64,000 nt of DNA, taken from contig DAOPKN010000011.1 in assembly GCA_035391225.1 (NCBI GenBank), positions 3,200 to 67,199 of the forward strand. The letters are read 5' to 3'. Shown one piece after another: positions 50,427 to 59,919 of this stretch (within the stretch, counting starts at the first letter, position 1; the number at the start of each line of letters is the position of its first letter). The notes under the pieces were generated by a model that searched no databases, was not told the DNA's origin, and worked only from the letters and a program-made list of their open reading frames with translations. The position numbers were made by a program, and so were the translations under genes. Source of the DNA: DAOPKN01 sp035391225 (lineage in GTDB: Bacteria; Thermotogota; Thermotogae; MWEM01).

Positions 50427-53400
50427 TTATCGAATGACAACATTTCCCATTTTTTGGGGCACACCATTGATGGATGTGTAATACCCTCCCCCGTATGTTT
50501 TTCCTTCAATCTCCGAGTTGCGGAACAACAAGGAATAATTTCCGCGTAGGATTTCCACCGCAGTTCCCGGTGCCTCCAGGGTTCCCGCGGAAACAAGGCT
50601 ATTATCCACTTCTGCTACGTACTGCAACGGTTTTCCCTCGTCATCCAAGATATCCAGGGCAACCCGGGGTTCGGCAAAAGGCGAGGTTATTGCCCGGATC
50701 CCCGTATTGCGAGCGGTTATCGAGCACTCTTGCAAATCCATCCAGGAATATTCCTGGTGGATCCCGGTAATGACGTCCCGCATGGAAAAACGTTCCGCGG
50801 AAAATTCGCTATTCGACAAGACCAAACCGACGTCCAGTTTCTCCGCCTCGACATCCGAGAAGAACACTTCGGAATCCCGGAAATCGAATGCCGTGGAAAC
50901 ACGTTTCTCCTTACCGCTGAAAGTGGAATCCACCACCTTCAAGGAGGGAACACCCCGCGAAGAGATACAGGACTGGGAGACGTTTTCCATCCACACGTTC
51001 TCCAGCGAAACGTCTCGCGCATAGTTCAAAACGACCCCACGTGCTACGTTCTTCATTTCGGTTTCGGCTATTTTCAGTTCGCCCTGATTCACGGAAACCC
51101 CCAGCTGCAGGGTATCAAACACGGAGTAAGCACCCACATCGAGGCTGCCTTTTTGGATGTTGATCCCCTGGATGGATTGCTTGAAAACCGTTCCGGAGAC
51201 TTTCACATCTGCGCTGAACGAATCCAAAAGAAGCTTCCCACCGGAAAGGCTACTGTCCTTGATGTTCACCTTCCCCGCGTACGCCACGATTCCTCCCCAG
51301 AACACGTCGCGATTGGGCACTTGCAAAACCGTGAAACGCGCATTTTCCAGGGTGAGTTCCCCAAAATTCGTGGAGATCCCCACTCCAGGTGCCACAAAAA
51401 TGGTAGAATCCGCGATCCTCAGCGCACCGAAACGTCCAACTTTTATGTTCCGTGACAGGAATGCATTTCGCAAGCCTTTCCATTCCATCGACACGTTTTC
51501 GGGAACATCCTCGAAAAGGTATTTTTCTGCCTGTGCGGTGAAAATCTCAACGGTATGCGTTGCAGTCGCTCCGGTAGGAACATGCTTTTCGAAAAGGGTT
51601 ACGGTTATCTTCCCTTCCAACGGTCCCGGAGCAAGGTTGAAATACACGTCCTTCTTGGGATGGGTGGTGGTTTCGATGCGGTACACGTTGGGGTTTGCCA
51701 TTGGATCATCGGTAACGATGCTCCAAGAATACACGATGCCTGGAAAATCGTCGTATGCTACCAAGCGAAGGCCCTTGTCACTGATTTGGTACGCTTCCAA
51801 GATCCCCCCCAGGTTGGGAGGTTCTTGCTGTGATTGCTCGTTGGACAGAACCGTCTCGACCGGGATTCCGTATTCATTGGTATAGGAAAAATACACCCGG
51901 CTTTCCACTTGGAAAATGGCCCCCGGGCGAGAAGGCCAGGAAAAAGAGTCGTTTAAGTGTTGCGACGTGTTTTCCAAGATCACACGGGTTTCTTCCCCGA
52001 ATTTCTCGGAGATTCGGAACCAGATTTGCTGGAAGCCTTGGTTTTTCTTCACGGTGTACGTTAACTTCCACTGTTCTTCCTCTTGCTGCAGTGCCAAATC
52101 CACGAAACTCGAGAAGTCCTGGCTTTGGAACACGAAATCCATCTGGTCCAGTTCCACGTACTTGTCGGGAAGCCAGTACGACCCCAAAATCAGGGAGTAA
52201 TTCTCTTTGGGAAGCTGGGAAAGATCGATTTGCAAGCTCGTGGAAGTGGAGGCGAATGTTTTGGAGAAACCGCTCTCTCCCAGGAACGACAGGAAGAAAC
52301 TCTCGTAATCACGGCTTTCCGGAGAATCCTTCTTCCACTCCACGTGCAGCAGCTGATCGATCAATCGCATCCTGCTGAACTTCACCTTTGGGGGAGAGAA
52401 CCGGGAGACTTCAAAGGGATATTCCACCACCTGGTTCCAGAAATCCACCATGCGGATCTTTCCACGGATCGAGAGGAGGTCGTTTGGGTACCGCTCCAAC
52501 AGGAACCCCGGAATCGGGATTTCCCCGTCACCGGAAAAAGCAGGCCCCGTTTCGAGATCCTTTCCGGCCCATCCGGGAATGACTTGCCATTCACTCTCCA
52601 AGGGAAGCCATGCGTTGGTGGAAGAATCGCCCGACACCAGGTATTCTTGGAGAAGGTATTCCACCGTCACACTCACCGAGGCGTTCCCCGAAAAACGGAT
52701 GGGGATGGTACTCGAATACACCTCTTGCGGGATCTCCAAAACCATCCTTGGAAGCTGTGGCTTTTCGATTTCCAGTGAATCCCCACGTATTCTCCCGAAG
52801 TATACGGGGCGAACCCTTATGCTCATCTTCTGCGGCGAGTAGGCCAAGGAAAAGGAGGTAGCCGTGGTCGTGGCCGCAAGCACGTCATCTTGGAAAATTT
52901 CGTAGAATTGGGGTGCAACCCCTTCTTCCAAGACCTTTTCCAATGACCAACTCACGGTAACATCGTTGTCGGAACCCACGGTTCCCTTGAGGTTTTGAAT
53001 AGGAACCAGTCCGGGGAGCCAAACCACGACATGCGGGGCAAAAGGATCCACAGCGATTCCCTTCTTGAAGTAACTTTGACCCAAGAGGGCAACCTCCAGG
53101 TTCATTTTCTCCATCCTGCGTGCGGAGAGAACGGAAAAAACCAGGGTGGTGTCATCCTCTTGTTGCCAATCCACGATTTGTTGCGCCTCGATATTGAGCG
53201 AAAGCTCTTCCAGGGGAATGGATTCCAACAGGAAGGGGAAACGAAGCTGAACACGGTACTTCCACAAGGACAGGGGTACTTTCTTGGTATCGATTACCCT
53301 GCCAGCCACACGCAATTGGAAGTCAAGGGGTATTTCAAGGGGATTGGATTCTTCTCCCTGCAAGTTTTCAAATTCAGAAACGGGAACCAGCACGGGTTCC

Positions 53401-54161
53401 TCGTGGAAAGGTTGGGTAAGGATTTCTTGACCATCGCGCAAAATCCCAAGGGTTTGCGGAACATAGAAGCCCTCTGCCAAGTCAATTTGGAATTGCACGT
53501 GATCGTTGTCCGGGGTTTGCGATGTGACATCGCGAATCCGGGGGTTTTTGAAGTCTTTCTCAAACACTTTCTCGTCTGTTCCCGAGGATCTCTTGAGGAA
53601 CACTTCCAGCAAAAAACTCTCCTGGTGAAGGTATGGGTCAAAATCTTGCCAGGAAAGGATCCCGTTTTCGAGAGGAATCTCTTTCCCATCGAGTTTCACC
53701 GATAGGGGAGGGTTCTTCTGCCAACCGGAATTATCTGTTTGCAGCAGTACACCATCATCTTGCAGAATGAGCCGCACATCCGTGACTTGCACTGCAGGTG
53801 CAAGGTGAAAAACCACCACGGGGGCTTTTTTCCGGATCAAAATCGTACTTCGGGGAACGCTTACCGAAATGCTCTTTTCCTCGGTCAAGTCAAGGGAAAT
53901 CTGGAAATTTCCATGTGGAAGGGGTTTTTGGAGAAACCAGGTTCCCCTTTCAAAAGCAATCGACTCGCGAAAACCATTTTCCCCTGCAATGGAAAGCACC
54001 AAGTTGGGAAGCGCAACAGAAAGCTGCTCTGCCGAAAAATCTTGCGCATTGGCAATTTCCGCTCGGAGATTGGTTTTAACGGGAAAGAGAAAAAGAAACA
54101 GCAGGACCCCGAGGGCTACGATAGCAAAAATCCAAACCATCATGTGCTTTTTTCTTGGCAT
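50427..54161 (-). CDS. Very large membrane-anchored protein with Ig-like domains and a C-terminal beta-helix
   Basis: A 1244-residue protein with one N-terminal membrane anchor (residues about 7-28, after a basic PRKKHMM) and no lipobox. Residues 30-900 are beta-rich with several Ig/FN3-like segments. Residues about 930-1180 show short repeating rungs (for example SLENVWMENVSQS, ERFSMRDVITGI, LQECSITARNTGI) typical of a right-handed parallel beta-helix of the pectate-lyase / NosD kind. No catalytic residues can be named. ATG at 54161 follows GAGGGGAG. It begins 26 nt past a strong terminator, so its expression is probably low and set by read-through. Confidence 0.78.
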   Translation of the reverse strand: MPRKKHMMVWIFAIVALGVLLFLFLFPVKTNLRAEIANAQDFSAEQLSVALPNLVLSIAGENGFRESIAFERGTWFLQKPLPHGNFQISLDLTEEKSISVSVPRSTILIRKKAPVVVFHLAPAVQVTDVRLILQDDGVLLQTDNSGWQKNPPLSVKLDGKEIPLENGILSWQDFDPYLHQESFLLEVFLKRSSGTDEKVFEKDFKNPRIRDVTSQTPDNDHVQFQIDLAEGFYVPQTLGILRDGQEILTQPFHEEPVLVPVSEFENLQGEESNPLEIPLDFQLRVAGRVIDTKKVPLSLWKYRVQLRFPFLLESIPLEELSLNIEAQQIVDWQQEDDTTLVFSVLSARRMEKMNLEVALLGQSYFKKGIAVDPFAPHVVVWLPGLVPIQNLKGTVGSDNDVTVSWSLEKVLEEGVAPQFYEIFQDDVLAATTTATSFSLAYSPQKMSIRVRPVYFGRIRGDSLEIEKPQLPRMVLEIPQEVYSSTIPIRFSGNASVSVTVEYLLQEYLVSGDSSTNAWLPLESEWQVIPGWAGKDLETGPAFSGDGEIPIPGFLLERYPNDLLSIRGKIRMVDFWNQVVEYPFEVSRFSPPKVKFSRMRLIDQLLHVEWKKDSPESRDYESFFLSFLGESGFSKTFASTSTSLQIDLSQLPKENYSLILGSYWLPDKYVELDQMDFVFQSQDFSSFVDLALQQEEEQWKLTYTVKKNQGFQQIWFRISEKFGEETRVILENTSQHLNDSFSWPSRPGAIFQVESRVYFSYTNEYGIPVETVLSNEQSQQEPPNLGGILEAYQISDKGLRLVAYDDFPGIVYSWSIVTDDPMANPNVYRIETTTHPKKDVYFNLAPGPLEGKITVTLFEKHVPTGATATHTVEIFTAQAEKYLFEDVPENVSMEWKGLRNAFLSRNIKVGRFGALRIADSTIFVAPGVGISTNFGELTLENARFTVLQVPNRDVFWGGIVAYAGKVNIKDSSLSGGKLLLDSFSADVKVSGTVFKQSIQGINIQKGSLDVGAYSVFDTLQLGVSVNQGELKIAETEMKNVARGVVLNYARDVSLENVWMENVSQSCISSRGVPSLKVVDSTFSGKEKRVSTAFDFRDSEVFFSDVEAEKLDVGLVLSNSEFSAERFSMRDVITGIHQEYSWMDLQECSITARNTGIRAITSPFAEPRVALDILDDEGKPLQYVAEVDNSLVSAGTLEAPGTAVEILRGNYSLLFRNSEIEGKTYGGGYYTSINGVPQKMGNVVIR

Positions 54162-54186
54162 GGTTTTTCTCCCCTCTTCGAAGATC

Positions 54187-54230
54187 AAAAAAAAAAGTAG
54201 CGGCCTGTTAGGGGATTCCTAACAGGCCGC
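54187..54230 (-). terminator. Strong intrinsic terminator after the S-layer-like gene
   Basis: A 13-bp perfect stem (GCGGCCTGTTAGG / CCTAACAGGCCGC, 5-nt loop) followed on the - strand by TAC and ten or more T (54187-54196). It lies between the S-layer-like gene and the beta-helix gene. Confidence 0.95.
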
Positions 54231-54239
54231 GCTTGTCGC

Positions 54240-56861
54240 TTATTCTACTTCGTAGGCTCTCAGGATAACTTGGTTGGTTTCAAACGGTGCGGAGAACATC
54301 TTCGTGGCAGCATCGAAAACAGGTTGAATGCTTCGGGCAATCACGTACTCGTTGACCGCAACACCGTGGAATCCAAGGAAGTTCTTCTGCAGCAGATCCT
54401 TTTCACCAATCTTGGTAACGGACATATCTGCAGCCATCTTCACAACCTTGGCGTTGTTGGGGAACTGGAACAGGTAATTGGCGTAAGGATCGAGCGCCAC
54501 TAACCAGGAATCCAGGTCGAACGTGCAGTCGGAAATGATGCAGAACTTGGGATCGGAATAAACCTTTTCCTCATCCTCTTCCTCGCCGCACACTTCTTCA
54601 CGCAGACCGGCAACCGCGTACTCGGGATCGTTGGAGCCTTCTCCCTCGGGAGCCACACGATCGAAGCCTTTCACGGTCATGAGTTCAGCTTCGCTGTCCA
54701 TGACTTCCAGTGCGCGCACTTGGCCCAGGATTTGTTCCATCATGCGGAAAGAAGAAGCGCTCATTTCGTATTCCTTCGACTCAACCTTGGTCTTGACCAC
54801 AGAAACCAACTTGGCGGAATCGGGAATTTCGTGCTCCGCGGCATAGTCGATCAGTTTCTGGTAGTAGGAAACCATCGGGCTGTTTTCGTCATCGGCGATA
54901 CGATCGATCACCGTGTCGTACATAGCCACGAACTTCTTCAAACCAGCGATGGTCAGATCTTCGTCGCTGTGGTTCAAACGGTCTTTTGCAACCAGCATGT
55001 CGACGATGTCGGAAGGTTCGCTGTCGTCTGCCTCGGTGAGTTTCACGGTCCAGTTCATGAACACGGATTCGCCCTTGACAAGGCTGCTCACGGGAAGGCT
55101 TCCCACGTTCACGTATTCGGGGAAATCCTTCAGGTTCTCGTTGAGGCCACACACGATGTGGTACACCAGTTTGTTGAGGATGTTATTTTCGTTTTGGGCA
55201 AGGAAACCATTCGCGTTGGGAATGAAGATCTGGTTGAAAGCGACTTCGCTGACTTCCAGGCTGTAGGTGCTATCCACCATGGCAGCAATATCTTCGATAT
55301 CCATGCCGTATGTCACTTTGTACGGTGCATACTTTTCCTTTTGTGCCTCGGGAATGAAGACCCAGTCTACGTCCAGAGCAGGTTTTCCGTTTTCTTTCAC
55401 GGTCGCCTTGGCCACGAAGGTCAGGTCAACGTCAAAATTCTCTTCCGTCTTCTTGGTGTAGCAAACACCCTCTGGGTCATCGGCTTCGTCTTCGCCATCG
55501 CAGAACTGCGCGGAGAAATCGGCACCACTGAGGTTGAATGCACGGTTGTTCCAAGCGGTCATATCCGTGATCACGTAGTACTGATCGCTACCCGCTAACT
55601 TGAGGAAAGCAACTTCCAGATCCTTGGCATCAGCGCCGAGAGCAGGATCTTCACAAGTCTCGCAAACCACGCTGCCCAGTTCACCAGAAACCAGGGCAAC
55701 ATCGTTGAACATGACCTGACCCGCAAACGTATCCACGGGGTTGTAGGCAAGCACGTTGTTCAGGATCCGTTCGGGTGCCCTTTTGCCATTTTCCACCTTT
55801 TCGGTTTCGGTGGCAAAAATCTTCGCGAACAGGGCAACGGTCCACCAGCGATCGGCATCCTTCGCCACATCATTGGTTCCGGGCTTGTAGTACTTGAAAT
55901 CGCGGTCGTCACCGTAACGCCCCAGCACTTCCAGAGCGTTGGTTGCGCGGTTGCGATAGGTGCGGAACGTGTCGAGGAAAAGAACGGGAACCGCGAGGTT
56001 ATGCATCACATCATCGATTTCTACCTTCTTGTCGGTCAAGAAGAAGAATTCGAAGGAATACAGGAACCCAACGTTTTCCGGAAGCATTTCACCGTACAGG
56101 GTGCGCAGATGTTCGCTCAGTTTCTCGGAGAACTCCACCAGGCTGGGATTTTCACCCACGACAGCCTTGAGTTCCTCGTTTACCGTAAGGCTTCCGAACA
56201 GTTCGGGATGCTTGGCCTGGGCAAGACGCACGATGAATTCCAGCACGTCCAGCCGGGAAACATATTGCTCGTGCAGCGCGTTATCAGCCGCATCCGCTTC
56301 CTTGGAAGTAACACCAAAAACCTTGTATCCATCCGCGGTCGTTTCCACTACTTCCGCAACGAGCTCATCCGCACTGTCATCGATTTCCGGCAGCGGAGCA
56401 AGGCAAGGATATTCCTTTCGCAGGAAATTCTCGTACAGTTCGGCATAGCCAAATGCGCGTTGGTAGTAGTAATCCTTGACCGCGAAGCCGGCCTGTTCCA
56501 ACTCCGTTTGCATGTCACTGAACGTGGGCGACATGATGGGGTAAAGGTTCAGTGCCCTCTCTTCGGCCCCGAGCAATTTCACAGCCATGACAGCAAGCTC
56601 AAGCTTGGTAATGGGCGTTGCGGGATCCCATTCCACCGACAAACGCTTCCCAAAGTTGGGAATGGCAACACTTGGGTCAATATTCATTGCAATAGCTGCC
56701 TGGATAAGCTCGACGGCATCAGGCACCTCATCCAAACCAGCAGCTTTCAGCGACGCCCGCACATCGAAATTATACACGTCCTGAACGGGAGCGTTAACTG
56801 CCATGAGCAGTCCTACAGAAGCAACACACAGTACTACGAATACCAGAAACTTTTTACCCAT
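54240..56861 (-). CDS. Large secreted S-layer-like protein
   Basis: An 873-residue exported protein. Signal peptide: MGKKFLVFVVLCVASVGLLMA. The N-terminal region (residues about 30-100: VPDAVELIQAAIAMNI, then ATPITKLELAVMAVKLLGAE) looks like an S-layer-homology-type anchor. The rest is acidic, rich in Asp/Glu/Val, with scattered Cys pairs (VCETCEDP, FCDGEDEADDPEGVCY). A perfect-consensus promoter, a 90-nt leader and a very strong terminator point to one of the most abundant proteins of the cell. ATG at 56861 follows GGAAGGGGGAAG. I cannot name a homologue; S-layer or toga-like function is inference. Confidence 0.78.
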   Translation of the reverse strand: MGKKFLVFVVLCVASVGLLMAVNAPVQDVYNFDVRASLKAAGLDEVPDAVELIQAAIAMNIDPSVAIPNFGKRLSVEWDPATPITKLELAVMAVKLLGAEERALNLYPIMSPTFSDMQTELEQAGFAVKDYYYQRAFGYAELYENFLRKEYPCLAPLPEIDDSADELVAEVVETTADGYKVFGVTSKEADAADNALHEQYVSRLDVLEFIVRLAQAKHPELFGSLTVNEELKAVVGENPSLVEFSEKLSEHLRTLYGEMLPENVGFLYSFEFFFLTDKKVEIDDVMHNLAVPVLFLDTFRTYRNRATNALEVLGRYGDDRDFKYYKPGTNDVAKDADRWWTVALFAKIFATETEKVENGKRAPERILNNVLAYNPVDTFAGQVMFNDVALVSGELGSVVCETCEDPALGADAKDLEVAFLKLAGSDQYYVITDMTAWNNRAFNLSGADFSAQFCDGEDEADDPEGVCYTKKTEENFDVDLTFVAKATVKENGKPALDVDWVFIPEAQKEKYAPYKVTYGMDIEDIAAMVDSTYSLEVSEVAFNQIFIPNANGFLAQNENNILNKLVYHIVCGLNENLKDFPEYVNVGSLPVSSLVKGESVFMNWTVKLTEADDSEPSDIVDMLVAKDRLNHSDEDLTIAGLKKFVAMYDTVIDRIADDENSPMVSYYQKLIDYAAEHEIPDSAKLVSVVKTKVESKEYEMSASSFRMMEQILGQVRALEVMDSEAELMTVKGFDRVAPEGEGSNDPEYAVAGLREEVCGEEEDEEKVYSDPKFCIISDCTFDLDSWLVALDPYANYLFQFPNNAKVVKMAADMSVTKIGEKDLLQKNFLGFHGVAVNEYVIARSIQPVFDAATKMFSAPFETNQVILRAYEVE

Positions 56862-56957
56862 AAACTTACTTCCCCCTTCCAAAAAATTGGTTACAAATTT
56901 GGTTGTCTATAAGGTAATGGAGATTACTCGAAAGGCCTCTCCTTAGGTCCATCAGCA

Positions 56958-56986
56958 ATTATAGCAAATTGAATCCAGTGTGTCAA
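56958..56986 (-). promoter_or_regulatory. Perfect-consensus promoter of the S-layer-like gene
   Basis: On the - strand TTGACA (56981-56986), 17-nt spacer, TATAAT (56958-56963), with TGC before the -10. It matches sigma-70 consensus at every position and lies about 97 nt before the ATG, leaving a leader of about 90 nt. In the 311-nt gap 56862-57172 I otherwise see only candidate + strand promoters for the next gene (TTGGGA-18-TAAAAT at 57042-57071; TTGAAT-17-TACCAT at 57109-57137). Confidence 0.92.
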
Positions 56987-57172
56987 TGAAAAAAAGAGGA
57001 TTTTTCAAGGGATTGCTCTCCGCGACCAGGAGACACTGACTTTGGGATTATACCCTTTTTTCCGGTAAAATGCAAGATTATCGAGCCATTCAACGCTTTC
57101 CCAAGAAATTGAATTGCCCCGGGAATTGTGATACCATTCTTCGGAAGCGAACAAAAACAAGGGAGGCAACGT

Positions 57173-58705
57173 ATGAAAAAGAAATGGGTAAGTCTTTTGC
57201 TCCTCGCCATTTTCGTTTTTCCCTTTCTCCTTGGGCAAAGCCCGTTCGACGACTGGATTTCGGCAGCGGTGGAAGCTGACCGTGGGGGAGATTTTTCCGA
57301 CGCACTCCGCCTATACTCCGAGGTACTCCCCTACTTGCGCGACAGTGATGACACCCAAACCGTGCGGAAACTACAAAACCGCATCTTCGAAATGCAAAAG
57401 ATCCAACAAGAATTCCCGCTTGACGTCCAACTTTTCTACGAGGAATTGCAACGTTCCTTTCCCCACATGGAAAAGGAAACCATGGACAAGATCCTGGCAA
57501 ACCCCCGCTTGGAATCCGTGCAAATCGACGGGAAGACGTTCTTTTTCGGCGGGTTGATCCCCAACCTTCGCTACCGTGACCGGGAGCTGTTCCGCACGGA
57601 CCACGACGCGTTGGTGCGCGCACGCCTGTTCTTCCTACACACCCGGGACACCGCCCTCCAAGACGATCGCTGGGGGTTGCATCCCACCTTCGCCAACCCC
57701 TTCACGTCCCCCACAACGTTCCTTTTCCGTTCGGGGATCCACGTTTCCCGGGACAAGCTCCCCGCCTCCGGTACGTTGCAACTTTGGTTCCCCCAACCCA
57801 TCCTGGGTGCCTCCCAGAAAGACGTTCGCCTGGTTGCGATACAGGGCGAAGAATTCCTGGGTTGCACACCCCGCTTCGATGCCGAGTTGGGGATTGCCTA
57901 CTTCGAGGTTCCCCTGGAACAGTTGCCATCCGACCTGGAACTCTCCCTCGAAACGCTGGTCACGAGCTATCGCCAGCAAGTCGCGGTTGACGCCGCCAAG
58001 GTGGGGGAATACGATGACCAAGACCCCGATTTCCTCCGCTACACGGCATCCTCCGGCGCCATCGTCTTCGATGCCTCCCTTTCGGAAACGGCACGGCTCA
58101 TCGTGGGGGACGAAACCAACCCCTACCTGCAAGCAAAGAAGATCTACGACTACATCGTGCAACGCATCGCGTACTCGGACACCCCGCACATGACGCTGAA
58201 CTCCCTGGATATCGAGGGAAACCTGCGCCAACCCGAATCGCTGTACGTGCACCGCAACGGGTTCGGCGACACGCTGGGCCAGTCCGCGTACTTCTGCGCG
58301 CTGTGCCGTTCGCTGGGAATCCCCGCGCGCACCACGGGGGGTTTCCAATGGATTCCTTCGGTGGAAGGCCCCCATTACTGGGCGGAGTTTTTCCTCCCCC
58401 GCTACGGTTGGGTCCCAGCGGATCCGGCTTTCGCGGGCTTCGTGGACTATTTCCACGATTACGAGATCTCCGCCTCCGACAAGAAACGCTTCCAGGAGTT
58501 TTACTTCGGGGGAATCGATCCCTACCGCATGGTCGTGCAAAAGGATCTCTGGCTTCCACTGTCTCCCAGGAACCGACAGACCGTGCTCCTTCCCATCGTG
58601 CTGGAATTTCCCCAGGTCAACTTGGAGGGGGAAAGCTATTCGTTGGACGTAGCCACGGCGATCAAAGACGGATACGGGTACAGCTTCTTACCCCTGTCCT
58701 ATTAA
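57173..58705 (+). CDS. Exported transglutaminase-like domain protein lacking the usual catalytic Cys
   Basis: A 510-residue protein with a signal peptide (residues 5-21), a helical TPR-like N-terminal part (residues 25-110) and a transglutaminase-like core from about residue 310. The core shows GQSAYFCALCRSLGIPARTT, and the His and Asp positions are present in GPHYWAEFFLPRYGW and VPADPAF. The position 14 residues before GIPAR, where the nucleophilic Cys should be, is Thr (GDTLGQS). It may be a non-enzymatic binding protein, or use another residue. ATG at 57173 follows GGGAGG. Confidence 0.8.
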   Translation: MKKKWVSLLLLAIFVFPFLLGQSPFDDWISAAVEADRGGDFSDALRLYSEVLPYLRDSDDTQTVRKLQNRIFEMQKIQQEFPLDVQLFYEELQRSFPHMEKETMDKILANPRLESVQIDGKTFFFGGLIPNLRYRDRELFRTDHDALVRARLFFLHTRDTALQDDRWGLHPTFANPFTSPTTFLFRSGIHVSRDKLPASGTLQLWFPQPILGASQKDVRLVAIQGEEFLGCTPRFDAELGIAYFEVPLEQLPSDLELSLETLVTSYRQQVAVDAAKVGEYDDQDPDFLRYTASSGAIVFDASLSETARLIVGDETNPYLQAKKIYDYIVQRIAYSDTPHMTLNSLDIEGNLRQPESLYVHRNGFGDTLGQSAYFCALCRSLGIPARTTGGFQWIPSVEGPHYWAEFFLPRYGWVPADPAFAGFVDYFHDYEISASDKKRFQEFYFGGIDPYRMVVQKDLWLPLSPRNRQTVLLPIVLEFPQVNLEGESYSLDVATAIKDGYGYSFLPLSY

Positions 58706-58716
58706 AGAGTATGGGG

Positions 58717-59199
58717 ATGAATGAACCCCTCCGGAGAAAGGACCGGACAATGGACCCGGAAACGTTTTTCCCCCTCCTTGAGAACGGCTTTTTCGGCGTT
58801 CTTTCCACGGTGGGTGCAGATGGCTACCCTTACGGCATCCCCTTGAACTACGTTTTCCACGAGGGGGCGGTGTTTTTCCACAGCGCGGGGGAAGGCAAGA
58901 AACTGCGCAACCTGGCATTTTCCGCCAAGGCTTGCTTCACGGTGGTTCCCTCCGCTTCGCCTTGGCCCGAAACATGGTCCACGCGCTACCAAAGCATCGT
59001 GCTTTTCGGACATGTTCAGCAAGTACCCCCTGAACAAGCGCTCGGAGTGCTGCGGTTGTTGGTGGAAAAGTATGCCAGTGGTACGGAGTCGGACCATTTG
59101 CTGGAAGAAGAGCTCACGAAAAGCCCCACCAAGGTGTTCCAATTCGTGGTGCACCACGCGAGTGGAAAACAAAATCCGCCACCAAAGAAGGAAGGGTGA
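58717..59199 (+). CDS. Pyridoxamine 5'-phosphate oxidase-like flavin-binding protein (NimA type)
   Basis: A 160-residue split-barrel FMN protein: PLRRKDRTM near the start is the conserved NimA-type RRKDR, followed by GVLSTVGADGYPYGIPLNYVF and FHSAGEGKKLRNLAFSAKACF. Family members bind FMN, sometimes F420 or heme, and some reduce nitroimidazoles. The start is ATG 58717, with ATG 58711 equally possible; ATG 58750 would lose the RRKDR motif. It lies 11 nt after the transglutaminase-like gene and just before the TPR gene. Confidence 0.88.
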   Translation: MNEPLRRKDRTMDPETFFPLLENGFFGVLSTVGADGYPYGIPLNYVFHEGAVFFHSAGEGKKLRNLAFSAKACFTVVPSASPWPETWSTRYQSIVLFGHVQQVPPEQALGVLRLLVEKYASGTESDHLLEEELTKSPTKVFQFVVHHASGKQNPPPKKEG

Positions 59200-59201
59200 A
59201 C

Positions 59202-59915
59202 ATGAGAAAAATCCTGGTACTTTCCTGGGCTTGCTTGCTGGTTGGATGGATGCTGGGATACAACGCCACCGAAGCCTGGGAAGTGTTCCGCCAGGCAAAC
59301 AGCCTGCGCGACGCGGGGCGCATGCAAGATCTTGTGCAGCAACTGGAGCTGCAATGCCCACAAGATCCCTCGCTGTACACCGTTTTGGCCTCTTGCCTTT
59401 TCCGCTACGCCGACTGGGGAAACTTTTCCAAGAGCCAGAGGAAAGAATGGTACACGCGCGCAGTTTCCGCGGGAGATAAGGCCGTGGAAGTGGACGAAAG
59501 CGACCCGACCGCGCACTACGCGTTGGGCCTTGCCAGTGGAAGGCTTGCCGAGTTGAAAGGATTGACCGGGCTGGGGCTTTTGAAAGATTTCGAGTTCCAC
59601 TTGCAGCGCACCTTGGAGCTCGTGCCCGAACACTACCTGGCACTGTACGCGCTTGCGATGCGCTACCGCGACGCACCCTGGCCCATGAAAGACCTGGATC
59701 GAGCAGAGGATTTTTACCTGCGTAGCCTTGCCTCCGAACCGGGATACCTCAACGCTTCGTACGACCTGGCATTGCTGTACCTGGAACAGAAGCGACCGGA
59801 AAAGGCCATCCCTCTACTCGAGTTCGTGGTGCATGCAGCGTTGCACCCCGACTGGACGGAAGAATCCCGGGTCATGCAGCAACTGGCCCGGGAGGAGTTG
59901 GAAACGTTGCGCTAA
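59202..59915 (+). CDS. Exported TPR-repeat protein
   Basis: A 237-residue protein with an N-terminal signal or anchor (residues 5-20) and about four or five TPR-like helical hairpins (for example AVSAGDKAVEVDESDPTAHYALGL, PEHYLALYALAMRYRDAP, ASYDLALLYLEQKRPEKAIPLLE; each listed in part). It resembles periplasmic TatT-like TPR proteins. The partner is unknown. ATG at 59202 follows GAAGGAAGGG. It ends 4 nt before the convergent GNAT gene. Confidence 0.78.
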   Translation: MRKILVLSWACLLVGWMLGYNATEAWEVFRQANSLRDAGRMQDLVQQLELQCPQDPSLYTVLASCLFRYADWGNFSKSQRKEWYTRAVSAGDKAVEVDESDPTAHYALGLASGRLAELKGLTGLGLLKDFEFHLQRTLELVPEHYLALYALAMRYRDAPWPMKDLDRAEDFYLRSLASEPGYLNASYDLALLYLEQKRPEKAIPLLEFVVHAALHPDWTEESRVMQQLAREELETLR

Positions 59916-59919
59916 GGGC

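Noticed and set aside
56862..56950. Riboswitch or structured leader before the S-layer-like gene
   Set aside because: The leader is about 90 nt but I see no known aptamer motif and no alternative terminator; the leader may simply stabilise the mRNA.
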